Source: an uncultured Clostridia bacterium (GTDB lineage: Bacteria; Bacillota; Clostridia; Oscillospirales; Feifaniaceae). Taken from it: a stretch of DNA of 35,581 nt. Under the pieces are notes generated by a model. The model ran no database searches, was not told where the DNA came from, and saw nothing but the letters and a program-made list of their open reading frames with translations. The position numbers and the translations under genes are program-made. Shown one piece after another: positions 16,689 through 25,323 of this stretch; positions within the stretch are counted from its first letter, which is position 1, and each line of letters opens with the position of its first letter. The stretch spans positions 1-35,581 of the forward strand of contig CALWCA010000017.1 of the NCBI GenBank assembly GCA_944376235.1, written 5' to 3'.

Positions 16689-18839
16689 TCAGCAGGGCGT
16701 GAGCTTTGCGCGCAGAGAGATGGTTCTGGGGGTTGGCATGTTGTCAAACTGAACGAGGTGTGCCCCCTTTTGCGGGTCGGCCTCCAAAACGGTGCCGGTT
16801 CCGAAAAGCGGGTGGCGCACCCTCTGACCTGCGGCAAAGAAATCCGAGGGCGCCTGTTCGAGAAGATGTTTTTCACGGCTTTTGATATAGGCGCGGCTCT
16901 CTTCAATCAGCTCCTGCCGGGGAGGCGGGGAAAAATGCAGAAGGCTGCCGTCGATATCAAGCAGGAAGCGGGAGGGATACCGGGGGGAGGCGTCGAAAAG
17001 ATGCCCTCCTGCCTGGGAGAGATACAGGCCGCTTTGCGCCCTGGTGAGTGCGACAAAGGCCAGCCTGCGCTCCTCTTCCATCTCCTGACGGGTTCGCACC
17101 TTGCGGGAGGGGAAGACGCCCTCGTTCATGCCGCACAAAAAGACATGGGGAAATTCCAGGCCCTTGGCGGCATGCACGGTCATCATGCGTACCCTGTCGT
17201 CCCCGCCGTCCGCATCGCCGTTTGTGAAGAGCGCCACATGGGCCAGATAGTCGCTCAGCCCTGCCTCCTCTCCGCAGGAGGTCTCGTAGGCATAGACCGA
17301 CTGCTTGAGCTCGGCTAAGTTGTCAAGGCGCTCCTGGCTGCCCTCGGTGCGCAGCATGGCCTCGTAGCCGCTCTCGTCAAGGATGGCAGACAGCAGCTCC
17401 GAGACAGGACGCTGCTCGCAGCCCGGGGAAAAGCGCTCGACAAGCGCGACCAGCTCCTGCGCGCCCGTCCCCTTGAAAAGAGGGTCTTCGAGGTTGTCGC
17501 ACAGGGCCTCGTAGAGCGGGCAGGCCTTGTCTTGGGCATACTGCTCCAAAAAGGCCATACGGCGTCTGCCGAGATTGCGCTTTGGCACATTGATGATTCT
17601 GCGCAGCGCCAAATCGTCCCGGCAGGCGAGCGTGCGCAGGTAGCACAGGGCGTCTTTGACCTCCCTGCGCTGGAAAAACTGAACGCCACTGTAAATGGTA
17701 TAGGGGATCTGCCGTCTGAGCAGCTCCTCCTCCACCGCCCGGCTCACATGGTGGGCCCGGTAGAGGACGGCCATCTCCCGAAAGGGCACCCCCTCCCCGT
17801 GCAGACGCTCCATCTGGTCGGCCATCCACTGCGCCTCGGCCTCGGGGCTGTCGGCAAAATGACAGACAACCGGCGCGCCGGATTGACGGGTGGGCAGCAG
17901 CTCCTTTTTCATGCGGGAGCGGTTTTTTTCAATGAGGGAGTTGGCGGCGGATAGGATTTCGGGGGTGGAGCGGTAGTTTTCCATCATCAGAATGGTCTTG
18001 GTTCGGGGGAAGACCCTGTCAAACTCCAGCAGGTATTTCACGTTGGCGCCGCGCCAGGTATAGATGGTCTGGTCGGGGTCGCCCACCACAAAGAGGTTGC
18101 CGTGATAGCCGCACAGCACCTTCATCAGGTCGTATTGAATAGAGTCGATGTCCTGAAACTCGTCGATCATGATGTACTCCAGCCTCTGCTGCCATTTGAG
18201 GCGGATGTCCTCATGCTGCTCAAAGAGATAGAGCGAGAATTTGAGAAGGTCGTTGTAATCAAGGCCAAAGCATTTTTTCTGCTGGCAGAGGTATCCGTAA
18301 AAGATGATGTCCGAAACGCCCTGCGCGCTCTCGTACTTTTGACGCAGGGCGTCGTGGGACATTGTGACAAGGTCAAGATAGTATTCGGGCTTTTGGAACA
18401 GCTTTTGCATTTCAATCATGTCGCGGGCGGCAGAGAAGGTCATATTGCGCAGCGTGAGGCCGCGCTCCTCATAGACAAGCTGCAGCATGGCGTCGATATC
18501 GGCATTGTCGAGCACAAGGAAGTTTTTGGGGTATTGCAGCGCGTGCCCGTCCTCCTGCAGGATCGAGACGCAAAAGCCGTGGAAGGTGTTGATGTATCCC
18601 GTGTCGCTGTCGCCCAGCAGACGGCGGATGCGCTGACGCATTTCGGAGGCCGATTTGTTGGTGAAGGTGACGCACAGGATGTTGCCCGGAAGGATGCCCA
18701 GTTCGTCGACCAAAAAGGCAAAGCGGTGCGAAAGGGCGCGGGTTTTTCCCGAGCCCGCCCCGGCGATGACGCGGACATACCCTTCTGTGGAGGTCACGGC
18801 CTCCCGCTGCGCAGCATTGAGCCCTTCGAGCAAATCCAT
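16689..18839 (-). CDS. pcrA: UvrD/PcrA-type superfamily 1 DNA helicase
   Basis: ATP-dependent 3'-5' DNA helicase used in repair and in clearing replication conflicts. All signature motifs are visible: Q motif (GLNAAQREAV), Walker A (AGAGSGKT), Ia (TFTNKSASEM), II (IDEFQDID), III (GDPDQTIYTWRGA), V (TVHAAKGLEFPHVF) and VI (EERRLAFVALTRAQ). The C-terminus (FGTGTVLEAD) has the usual PcrA-like tail. At 716 residues it is of normal length. The ATG at 18839 is chosen because AAAGGGGGA lies seven bases upstream; an ATG at 18866 would add nine residues without a site. A strong promoter precedes it. A weak hairpin (16645-16662) may end the message. UvrD, PcrA and Rep-like members are hard to separate by eye, so the symbol is tentative. 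Confidence 0.93.
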   Translation of the reverse strand: MDLLEGLNAAQREAVTSTEGYVRVIAGAGSGKTRALSHRFAFLVDELGILPGNILCVTFTNKSASEMRQRIRRLLGDSDTGYINTFHGFCVSILQEDGHALQYPKNFLVLDNADIDAMLQLVYEERGLTLRNMTFSAARDMIEMQKLFQKPEYYLDLVTMSHDALRQKYESAQGVSDIIFYGYLCQQKKCFGLDYNDLLKFSLYLFEQHEDIRLKWQQRLEYIMIDEFQDIDSIQYDLMKVLCGYHGNLFVVGDPDQTIYTWRGANVKYLLEFDRVFPRTKTILMMENYRSTPEILSAANSLIEKNRSRMKKELLPTRQSGAPVVCHFADSPEAEAQWMADQMERLHGEGVPFREMAVLYRAHHVSRAVEEELLRRQIPYTIYSGVQFFQRREVKDALCYLRTLACRDDLALRRIINVPKRNLGRRRMAFLEQYAQDKACPLYEALCDNLEDPLFKGTGAQELVALVERFSPGCEQRPVSELLSAILDESGYEAMLRTEGSQERLDNLAELKQSVYAYETSCGEEAGLSDYLAHVALFTNGDADGGDDRVRMMTVHAAKGLEFPHVFLCGMNEGVFPSRKVRTRQEMEEERRLAFVALTRAQSGLYLSQAGGHLFDASPRYPSRFLLDIDGSLLHFSPPPRQELIEESRAYIKSREKHLLEQAPSDFFAAGQRVRHPLFGTGTVLEADPQKGAHLVQFDNMPTPRTISLRAKLTPC

Positions 18840-19217
18840 TTGCCAGTCCCCCTTTGAAGCGAACATCTGTTTTTATTATAGCGGCAGGCCGGCTCACTCT
18901 CAAGCCAAAAACGCAAAAGGGAGGGAAAAAAGAAAAATGGATGCAAATACGCTGACGGCAAGGGGGAAGGCGGCCTGTTTTTGAGGCTGCGGCAGGCGGA
19001 CGGGAAGGTCTCCAAAAGAAGGGCCTTTGGCAAGGCGTTTGCAAAGGGTTCCCGGAGGGCGGGGAGGACGCTTTGAAAAAGCTGGCGGAGCGGGGGAGAA
19101 ATTTCGGGAAAGAGGGGAAAAATTTTCAAAATGCGTGGGTTTTTCTCAAAAACCGTGTAATATAGAGCAGAGGGCAACAGACAAGAGCGCGTCAGGAGGA
19201 AGGGGGAGAGCACCGCC
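18840..19217. other. divergent intergenic region, helicase / ECF sigma
   Basis: 378 bases. The helicase promoter lies at 18875-18903. Nearer the sigma gene there is a small inverted repeat, GGTTTTTCTCAAAAACC (about 19138-19154), followed by TAATAT. No -35 of the usual kind fits, and the region may carry a promoter read by the ECF sigma factor itself. No gene is supported. Confidence 0.5.
18875..18903 (-). promoter_or_regulatory. sigma-A promoter of the helicase gene
   Basis: On the minus strand TTGAGA (18903-18898), a 17-base spacer and TATAAT (18880-18875), about 36 bases before the ATG. Confidence 0.85.
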
Positions 19218-19760
19218 TTGCAGGAAGAAGAGATTGTCAGGCGCATTCGTGAGAAAGACGAAGCGGGGCTTGCGGCACTGCTTGAGAGCTTTGGGCCTTT
19301 GATGCAGTATGTGGCGGCGCCCATTTTGCCCGACGCGGGGGATTTGGAGGAGTGCCTTCAGGAGGCCGCCATGCGGGTATGGGAGAAAATCGGCAGCTAC
19401 CGGCCGGAGCGAGGCTCATGGAAGGCCTGGGTGACGGCGATCACCCGCAACACGGCCCTCAACATGGCCCGCTCTGCCGGGCGGGCGGCGGAGACGGCCC
19501 CTCTGGAGGAGGACCTGCCCGCTTTGGAGCCCACGCCCGAGCAGGCGCTGCTTCAAAAGGAGCGGCAGGCGGCGCTGAGGGAGGCCATCGGACTCCTGGG
19601 GGCGAGCGAAAAGGCTCTTTTTTACAGAAAGTATTACTACCTGCAGTCCACCGTCCAGATTGCCGCCGAGCTGGGTATGACGCCACGGGCGGTGGAAGGC
19701 CGGCTCTATCGAATCAAAAAGCGGCTGCGCAGGGCGCTTGAGGGGAGGGAAGAGCGATGA
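19218..19760 (+). CDS. ECF-type RNA polymerase sigma factor
   Basis: Alternative sigma factor of 180 residues. Region 2 is seen at residues about 25-95 (AGDLEECLQEAAMRVWEKIGSY, then AWVTAITRNTALN), and region 4 at about 125-175 (LGASEKALFYRKYYYL, then the helix-turn-helix TVQIAAELGMTPRAVEGRLYRIKKRL). The order and length are normal for the ECF group. The start is a TTG at 19218 behind AGGAGGAAGGGGGAGAG. Its stop overlaps the ATG of the next gene by four bases (ATGA), so the membrane protein that follows is its probable anti-sigma factor or sensor. The regulon is unknown. Confidence 0.9.
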   Translation: MQEEEIVRRIREKDEAGLAALLESFGPLMQYVAAPILPDAGDLEECLQEAAMRVWEKIGSYRPERGSWKAWVTAITRNTALNMARSAGRAAETAPLEEDLPALEPTPEQALLQKERQAALREAIGLLGASEKALFYRKYYYLQSTVQIAAELGMTPRAVEGRLYRIKKRLRRALEGREER

Positions 19761-21274
19761 ATGACAACAGAGGGGGGATTTCCCCCGTCCCCGGGGAGGG
19801 GGAGTGGGAGGCCCTTGTACGCTCCTGCCTGCCTGAGACGCCTCCTGATGATGTCGCACAGGCCGTGACGCCCTGGCGCAGGGCGGTGCGCTTTGTGCTG
19901 TGGGGGCTGCTTCTGACCTCGGTGACGCTCAACTTCTGGCGGCTTGACGTCATTTTGCCTTCCATTGGCGTGCTGCTTTGCCTGCTGGGCTTTCGCAGGC
20001 TGCGCGGGGAAAACGGCTGGCTGCTTGCCTGCTGGTGCATCACGCTGCTAAGGACGGCCTATCTGACAGCGCAGTGGTTTTTCAACGCCACCGTCTGGCA
20101 GCTTTCGGATTTGCCGCCGCTCGTGGCGGGCGGCGTGCAGCTCCTTTTGCCGGCAGCTACCGTTTTGCTTGCCCTTTGCCTTGGTATGGGCCTTGCTGGC
20201 ATTCGGAAAAGGGCGGGCCTTTCGGGCGGCTTTTCCGGCGCCTTCTGGCTGCCTGCCTGGTATGCTGCGGTGACGGTGCTGGCGCTGCTGCAATACCGGG
20301 GGCTGCTGGTGGGGCTGGCGCTGCTGGTTTGCTATATCGCCATTTTGAGAGGGCTCTGGCGGCTCTCGCAGCAGCTTGAGCAGGCAGGCTACGCCGTACA
20401 CCCCGGGGTGCCGCGCTTTTCAGACAGAGCGGTGGCCGCCCTCTTTGCAGGCGTCTGGCTTGCCATAACGGCCTGCGGCTTTGCCTTTTTCTCAAGCTAT
20501 CCGATGCAGTGGAGCCCGTGGGAGCAGCACCAGACGCCCCAGACGGAGGCCGCAAGGGAGGAGCTGCTGGCGCTTGGCTTTCCGCAGCAGGTGCTCGACG
20601 ATTTGACGCCCGGGGAAATCGAGGCCTGCCGGGGCGCGACGCTGGTAGTGGCCGACGTGTGGGAGTGCGCGGCGCAGGACGGCCTCCTGGAAAAGGCGCA
20701 GCCGGACAGCGACCCGGCGGCCCCGAAGCTGACCATCACCGGCGTGGCCGTGCGGCTGCCGGGGCAGCGCGAGAGGTGGCAGGTCTTTCACCACTTCTGC
20801 TGGACAAACGGCGTCTTTTGCGGCACCGAGGCCGTGGAGCTTCTCCCGGCCTGGCAGATGATTCAGGAGGGCTGGGGTGAAGACGGGGCGGTGAGCGGCC
20901 GCCTGCTGTATGACGATGACGGCGGGCAGGTGTATGAGGCGCCCTATTACTTTTTGGGCGAGCGCAGCTTTTCATACCGGAGCGTGTTTTTCGGGCAGTC
21001 GGACGTGCGGCGCCTCTTTGCCGTCTTTTCCATGCCAAGTGAGGGGGAGCGCCACAGAGGCTACCTGACCTACAGAACAAAAGAGATGCAGGATGGCTTC
21101 ATTTTTGACTCCTGGTTCAATTACACGCATCAGAACAGCCTGTTCCAGTATCCGGTGGTGACGGCGGAGCACATGCGGCAGATCAACCGGTGGAGCCAGG
21201 CGGGAGTCTTTGTAACGGTTGAAGACGCGCTGCAGTTTTACCCCAATGCCGATGTGGTGCAGCCCTTCAACTGA
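19757..21274 (+). CDS. multi-spanning membrane protein, likely anti-sigma partner
   Basis: A 505-residue protein that starts inside the end of the ECF sigma gene. The first 45 residues are soluble (VPGEGEWEALVRSCLPETPP) and should be cytosolic, the usual place for a sigma-binding segment. About six or seven membrane segments follow (residues 46-250). The last 250 residues are hydrophilic and aromatic-rich with Trp and Tyr (PWEQHQTPQ, YDDDGGQVYEAPYYFLGERSF) and probably lie outside the cell. I do not recognise a named domain. Role as anti-sigma factor is inferred from the ATGA overlap and topology only. No terminator until 21375-21413. Confidence 0.8.
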   Translation: MNDNRGGISPVPGEGEWEALVRSCLPETPPDDVAQAVTPWRRAVRFVLWGLLLTSVTLNFWRLDVILPSIGVLLCLLGFRRLRGENGWLLACWCITLLRTAYLTAQWFFNATVWQLSDLPPLVAGGVQLLLPAATVLLALCLGMGLAGIRKRAGLSGGFSGAFWLPAWYAAVTVLALLQYRGLLVGLALLVCYIAILRGLWRLSQQLEQAGYAVHPGVPRFSDRAVAALFAGVWLAITACGFAFFSSYPMQWSPWEQHQTPQTEAAREELLALGFPQQVLDDLTPGEIEACRGATLVVADVWECAAQDGLLEKAQPDSDPAAPKLTITGVAVRLPGQRERWQVFHHFCWTNGVFCGTEAVELLPAWQMIQEGWGEDGAVSGRLLYDDDGGQVYEAPYYFLGERSFSYRSVFFGQSDVRRLFAVFSMPSEGERHRGYLTYRTKEMQDGFIFDSWFNYTHQNSLFQYPVVTAEHMRQINRWSQAGVFVTVEDALQFYPNADVVQPFN

Positions 21275-21374
21275 GCTTTGGAGGGAAAAAGGGTGGGCTT
21301 GACCCGGCTGCGGTGTCCGGGACAAAACCTTCGGGCCGACGCGGGCATTTTGCCCTTTGAGGCAGTGCAAAAGG

Positions 21375-21413
21375 AAAAAGGCAGGCTCTTTTGAAAAAGA
21401 GCCTGCCTTTTTC
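21375..21413 (+). terminator. terminator of the ECF sigma operon
   Basis: A 16 base-pair perfect stem (AAAAAGGCAGGCTCTT / AAGAGCCTGCCTTTTT) with loop TTGAAA. It lies 100 bases after the stop at 21274 and directly before the next promoter. Confidence 0.9.
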
Positions 21414-21442
21414 TTGAAGCGGGCGGCGCGGTGTGGTATGAT
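21414..21442 (+). promoter_or_regulatory. promoter of the zinc-ribbon membrane protein gene
   Basis: TTGAAG (21414-21419), a 17-base spacer and TATGAT (21437-21442), 65 bases before the GTG start. Confidence 0.65.
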
Positions 21443-21506
21443 AGGGCAAAACCTTCCGCCGCAGGCTGCGGGGCTGCGGGAAAGAGGGCAAAGGGGGTGT
21501 CCCACG

Positions 21507-21770
21507 GTGCACAAGGGTGTGACAAAGAAGGTGCTGCTGCTGGCCTGGGCCTGTATTTTCAGCATGGCAGCCTGCCTGTTTTTGGCCTTCGTGTGGGACC
21601 GCATTTTCTGGGCGGGCGTGGCCCTTTCGCTGGGCCTGTATGCCGCCGTCGGGGCAAAACGTCTGCGCTGTCCCCATTGCGGCAGGGGAGAGACGCTGGA
21701 AAATCTGACGAGGGCCCTGCACCAGGAATGTCACTGCCGCCACTGCGGGCAGCGCATTGTCATCCGCTAA
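21507..21770 (+). CDS. small membrane protein with zinc ribbon, 87 aa
   Basis: The GTG at 21507 is chosen because AAAGGGGGTG stands ahead of it; an open frame from 21357 crosses a terminator and the promoter and is not credible. The product has two hydrophobic segments (VLLLAWACIFSMAACLFLAF, then IFWAGVALSLGLYAAVG). A C-terminal zinc ribbon follows, with two knuckles, CPHCG and CHCRHCG. The metal site should be cytosolic. No named family is recognised. Its message would run into the large palindrome at 21805-21918. Confidence 0.7.
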   Translation: MHKGVTKKVLLLAWACIFSMAACLFLAFVWDRIFWAGVALSLGLYAAVGAKRLRCPHCGRGETLENLTRALHQECHCRHCGQRIVIR

Positions 21771-21804
21771 AGGTGCAGGTCAGGCCGCCGCAGCCCTCCT
21801 GCGG

Positions 21805-21918
21805 GCTCCGGGCGCAGGTTCCGGCCCGCCCCGGCGCGCCAAAGGCGCGCGTCGGGCCGGAGAACCGCGCGCTTTTAGCGCGCGGCAGGCCGCAGAGCGG
21901 CCCCCCTGCGCCCGGAGC
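21805..21918. repeat. cloverleaf-like palindrome with three inner hairpins
   Basis: Outer arms GCTCCGGGCGCAGG (21805-21818) and CCTGCGCCCGGAGC (21905-21918) are perfect complements of 14 bases. Between them stand three separate hairpins: 21820-21861 (TCCGGCCCG / CGGGCCGGA with an inner GCGCGCC / GGCGCGC), 21865-21885 (CCGCGCGCT / AGCGCGCGG) and 21888-21902 (GGCCGC-AGA-GCGGCC). No T run follows. It is neither a tRNA nor a terminator; it may be a dispersed intergenic element or a structured RNA end. Confidence 0.8.
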
Positions 21919-22000
21919 GGCCTGCCCGCCTGCCTGCGGGGCTCTTTGAGCAGGGGAGGCGCCTTGTTTTTTCATTTTTGACAAGAGGAGGAGTTTTGTC

Positions 22001-22723
22001 GTGGAAGAGCTTGAGAGGCTTCAGCAGATGGTGGACGGTGCGCGGCGCATCGTTTTTTTCGGCGGGGCGGGGGTTTCGACCGAGAGCGGCATCCCCGATT
22101 TCCGCAGCACCGACGGGCTTTACAGCCAAAGCTATGACTATCCGCCTGAGGTGATTCTCAGCCGCACTTTTTTCGACAACAACCCGGCGGTGTTTTACCG
22201 GTTTTACCGCGACAAGATGCTTTTTTTGTCGGCCCAGCCCAACGACGCGCACAAGAAGCTGGCGCAGCTTGAGGCGGCCGGCAGGCTGACGGCAGTCATC
22301 ACGCAGAATATCGACAACCTGCATCAAAAGGCCGGCAGCAAAAACGTGCTTGAGCTGCACGGCTCGGTTTGGCGCAACTACTGCATGCGCTGCAAAAAGC
22401 CCTATCCGGTGGAGGCTGTGCTGCAGGCCGAGGGCGTGCCGAGGTGTGAGTGCGGCGGCATCATCCGGCCTGACGTGGTGCTCTACGAGGAGGCGCTGGA
22501 CACCGGCGTCATGGAGGCGGCGGTGAGAGCGGTGTCGCAGGCCGATTTGCTGATCGTGGGGGGCACGTCGCTGGTGGTGTGGCCGGCGGCGGGGCTCATC
22601 CGGTATTTTTCGGGGGACAGCCTGGTGCTCATCAACAAGGGCGAGACCCCTTATGACGACAGGGCGGATCTGCTCATCCGCGCCCCCATTGCCAAGACGC
22701 TTGGGAAAATTGCAGTGCGCTAG
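22001..22723 (+). CDS. cobB: sirtuin, NAD-dependent protein deacylase
   Basis: Removes acyl groups from protein lysines using NAD, giving nicotinamide and O-acyl-ADP-ribose; acts in the cytosol. Of 240 residues, it shows GGAGVSTESGIPDFRS (residues 21-36) for NAD binding, TQNIDNLHQKAG (101-112), the catalytic H120 in ELHGS, and four zinc ligands (C128, C131, C149, C151). The later GGTSLVVWPAAG motif is also typical. The start is GTG 22001 with GAGGAGGAG seven bases upstream. It stands alone: the next gene begins 145 bases later with its own binding site. Targets cannot be inferred from context. Confidence 0.93.
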   Translation: MEELERLQQMVDGARRIVFFGGAGVSTESGIPDFRSTDGLYSQSYDYPPEVILSRTFFDNNPAVFYRFYRDKMLFLSAQPNDAHKKLAQLEAAGRLTAVITQNIDNLHQKAGSKNVLELHGSVWRNYCMRCKKPYPVEAVLQAEGVPRCECGGIIRPDVVLYEEALDTGVMEAAVRAVSQADLLIVGGTSLVVWPAAGLIRYFSGDSLVLINKGETPYDDRADLLIRAPIAKTLGKIAVR

Positions 22724-22867
22724 GCGCTGGGACTTCCTGCAGGGAAAGAAAAGGCGGGGAAATGAGACATGACCAAAGGAGCGGGCCGCAAAGCGGCGGC
22801 TTTTTCGCAGCAAAGGCAAAAAAAGGGTCTGTTTGGCTCGTTGCAAGAAAGAGAGGGATGATATCGA

Positions 22868-23551
22868 ATGAAAACGGCCGGCATCATCGGAGGGACCAGC
22901 TGGCACTCCACCCTTGACATGTACCGTTATGTCAACCAAAAGGTCTCGGACACGATGGGGGGCTACCACAGCGCCAGGCTGCTGGTGGCAAGCATTGATT
23001 TGCAGGACATTTTGGATCAGGACACGCCCGCAGGCAAGGGCGGCGTGCTGGTGGGGGCCGCAAAGCAGCTTGAGGCGGGCGGCGCGGACTTTGTCGTCAT
23101 TTGCAGCAACGGCCTGCACGAATACGCCCCCATGATTGAGCAGGCGGTGCGCATCCCCCTGCTGCACATCGCCGACTCCACGGCCGACGTCATTGAGCAG
23201 GCGGGCAAATTCCGCATCGGGCTCATGGGCGTCAAGGAGACCATGGAGCGCGACTTTTACAAGAGCAGGCTGACAGGGCGCGGCATCGAGGTTCTGGTGC
23301 CGGACGGGGCCCAGCGCGATTTTATAGAAAAGGTGCTGTGGGAGGAGACCAATTTCGGCATTGTCAACCCCGACTCGGTGAAGGCCTTTGAGGAGATTGC
23401 CCAAAGCCTGATTGACAGGGGGGCGCAGGGCGTGATTTTGGGCTGCACCGAGATCGGCATGCTGCTCAAGCAGGAAAACACCGACATTCCCCTGTTTGAC
23501 ACCACCATCATTCATTCCGACGCCATTGCAAGGCGCTGTATGGAGGAGTAA
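22868..23551 (+). CDS. Asp/Glu/hydantoin racemase-family amino acid racemase
   Basis: Cofactor-independent racemase of 227 residues; this family inverts the alpha carbon of acidic or other amino acids with two cysteines. The N-terminus AGIIGGTSW and both active-site Cys motifs are visible: C79 in VICSNGLHEYA and C193 in LGCTEIGML. The usual residue after the first Cys-Ser/Thr-Asn and the His are kept. Substrate cannot be told from the sequence. ATG 22868 follows AAGAGAGGGATGATATCG. The stop is six bases before the start of a PLP enzyme whose binding site overlaps it, so the two are co-translated. A Rid-family gene follows. A role in D-amino acid use is inferred. Confidence 0.88.
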   Translation: MKTAGIIGGTSWHSTLDMYRYVNQKVSDTMGGYHSARLLVASIDLQDILDQDTPAGKGGVLVGAAKQLEAGGADFVVICSNGLHEYAPMIEQAVRIPLLHIADSTADVIEQAGKFRIGLMGVKETMERDFYKSRLTGRGIEVLVPDGAQRDFIEKVLWEETNFGIVNPDSVKAFEEIAQSLIDRGAQGVILGCTEIGMLLKQENTDIPLFDTTIIHSDAIARRCMEE

Positions 23552-23557
23552 CCTGCC

Positions 23558-24724
23558 ATGGACAAGTTTCTTGAGCAAAGAGCCCTGTGCCCGGTTTTCG
23601 AGAAATATGCCTACCTGCTGACCGGCTCGACCGGGCCCATTCCCACCTATGTTTATGAGGGAGTCAAAGACTACATGGACCGCCGCCTGACCGAAGGGGG
23701 CGATGCCGTTTTTCGCGGGGAAGGCACCTTCACCATGATTGCCCGCGTGCGCGAGGTCTTCGGGCAGATGCTGGGCTGCTCGGGCAGCGACATTGCCTTT
23801 GGCCCCAATTCCTCTGCCATGTTCTGCATTTTCACGCAGGGCCTGCCCTTCGAAAAGGGCGACAACATCGTCACCAGCCGCGACACCTTTATCAGCATGG
23901 CCTACGCTCTCGACATGCTGCGCAGGGAGGGGCTTGAGGTGCGCTACGTCGAAAGCCAAAACGGCGTGGTGCCCACGCAGGCCATTCTCGACGCCTGCGA
24001 CGGGCGCACCAGGGCGGTGGCGCTGTGCCACGTTGAGAGCTCCACCGGCTACCGGCACGACCTGGCCGCCATCGGAGCCTTTTGCCGTGAGCACGGCATC
24101 TGGCTGGCGGTGGACGCCGTGCATTCGGTGGGTGTGCTGCCGGTCGACGTGGGGGAGATGAAGGTGGACTTTCTGTGCGGCAACGACTACAAGTGGATGA
24201 TGAACTTCTGCGGAGTCGGCTATGCCTATGTCAGCCCGGCGCTGCGCGCCGTGCTGGAGCAGAGGGGAGCGGGATGGCTGTCTGTCAAGCAGCTGTTTGC
24301 CACCGGCCTTTTTGAGGCAGACCTTGCCGACGGGGCCTCGCGCTACGAGATGGGCTACCCCTTTGCCCCCGGCATCTTCACCATGGGCGAGGTGGCCTCC
24401 CGTTATCTGGAGCTTGGCAAGCGCGACGTGGAGGAGTATGTGCTGTCGCTGGCACAGTATTTTTACGACAGCGTGCGCGGCAGGAAGGACGTTTCCATCC
24501 TGAGCGAATACGGCCGGGGGCACGACTCCGCGCTGGCCAGCATTGCAATTCCGGCACGCTATGGCGTCACCGAGAAAAAGCTGCTGGAAAAGGGCGTGGC
24601 CGTCACGGTGCACGAGGGGCATCTGCCGGAGCAGGACACTGTCATCCGCGCCGCCTGCCACTATGTCAACACCAGGGAGGACATCGACCGTCTGGTCAGG
24701 GCGCTGGGCGAGCTCATGGGCTGA
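23558..24724 (+). CDS. class V PLP-dependent aminotransferase/lyase
   Basis: Fold-type I PLP enzyme of 388 residues, in the class V group with cysteine desulfurases, kynureninases and isopenicillin N epimerase-like proteins. Visible are the cofactor-binding D186 in LAVDAVHS, the Schiff-base K212 in GNDYKWMMNF, and GPNSSAMF near residue 82. The motif around the lysine differs from the SGHK of cysteine desulfurases, and no desulfurase Cys loop is evident, so I do not call it a sulfur donor. GGAGGAG, overlapping the racemase stop, sets the ATG at 23558. Together with the racemase before and the Rid protein after, it probably turns over a racemised amino acid and releases an enamine or imine. The actual reaction is unknown. 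Confidence 0.88.
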   Translation: MDKFLEQRALCPVFEKYAYLLTGSTGPIPTYVYEGVKDYMDRRLTEGGDAVFRGEGTFTMIARVREVFGQMLGCSGSDIAFGPNSSAMFCIFTQGLPFEKGDNIVTSRDTFISMAYALDMLRREGLEVRYVESQNGVVPTQAILDACDGRTRAVALCHVESSTGYRHDLAAIGAFCREHGIWLAVDAVHSVGVLPVDVGEMKVDFLCGNDYKWMMNFCGVGYAYVSPALRAVLEQRGAGWLSVKQLFATGLFEADLADGASRYEMGYPFAPGIFTMGEVASRYLELGKRDVEEYVLSLAQYFYDSVRGRKDVSILSEYGRGHDSALASIAIPARYGVTEKKLLEKGVAVTVHEGHLPEQDTVIRAACHYVNTREDIDRLVRALGELMG

Positions 24725-24851
24725 CAAGCCCTTTTGGAAAGCAAAGGCATCCTACCCCTTTTGAAAACCAAGAGACTTTAAAAAAAACCATCGCCCCTGC
24801 AGCAGCCCTGCCGGGGCGGCATGAAGCACTGGAGAGAAAGGAAGAATTGTC

Positions 24852-25319
24852 ATGTCCAAAATCGAAGCACGCATTGAAGAGCTCGGCATCACCCTGCCGG
24901 AGGCCTCGGCGCCTGTCGGCAATTATGTGGGGGCAAAGGTCGTGGGCAACATGGTCTACCTCTCGGGCAACGGCCCGCTCGGCAACGCCGATTCCGCCTT
25001 CAAGGGCAAGGTCGGCTCCGACTTTTCGCTCAAGGAGGGCTATGCCGCCGCCCGCTCCACCATGATCAACCTGCTCGGCACGCTCAAGGGCGCCATCGGG
25101 GATCTCGACCGGGTGGAGACCATCGTCAAGCTGCTGGGCTTTGTGGCCAGCGCGCCGGGCTTTTACGACCAGCCCAAGGTCATCAACGGCGCCTCCGACC
25201 TGCTGGTGGAGGTCTTCGGGGACGCGGGCCGCCATGCCCGCTCGGCCATTCCCGTCCCGCAGCTTCCCATGAACCTGGCGGTGGAAATCGAAATGATTGT
25301 CAAGCTCAAAGACGAGTAA
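24852..25319 (+). CDS. Rid-family (YjgF/YER057c) enamine/imine deaminase
   Basis: Protein of 155 residues, longer than the roughly 128 of canonical RidA. Canonical members hydrolyse reactive 2-aminoacrylate-type enamines made by PLP enzymes. The conserved arginine is present (R130 in RHARSAIPVPQLP), along with VYLSGNGPLG and the substrate-pocket part GYAAARSTMINLL. ATG 24852 follows AAAGGAAGAATTGTC. It is 127 bases after the PLP enzyme gene, with no clear terminator between, so it may belong to the same transcript. The pairing with a PLP enzyme fits the known Rid role. The longer subgroups are less well characterised, so the substrate is an inference. Confidence 0.88.
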   Translation: MSKIEARIEELGITLPEASAPVGNYVGAKVVGNMVYLSGNGPLGNADSAFKGKVGSDFSLKEGYAAARSTMINLLGTLKGAIGDLDRVETIVKLLGFVASAPGFYDQPKVINGASDLLVEVFGDAGRHARSAIPVPQLPMNLAVEIEMIVKLKDE

Positions 25320-25323
25320 AAGT

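Noticed and set aside
21875-24727. 950-codon minus-strand frame across the sirtuin, racemase and PLP genes
   Set aside because: Antisense to three well-identified enzymes with catalytic motifs; composition is His/Arg/Gly-rich without any domain.
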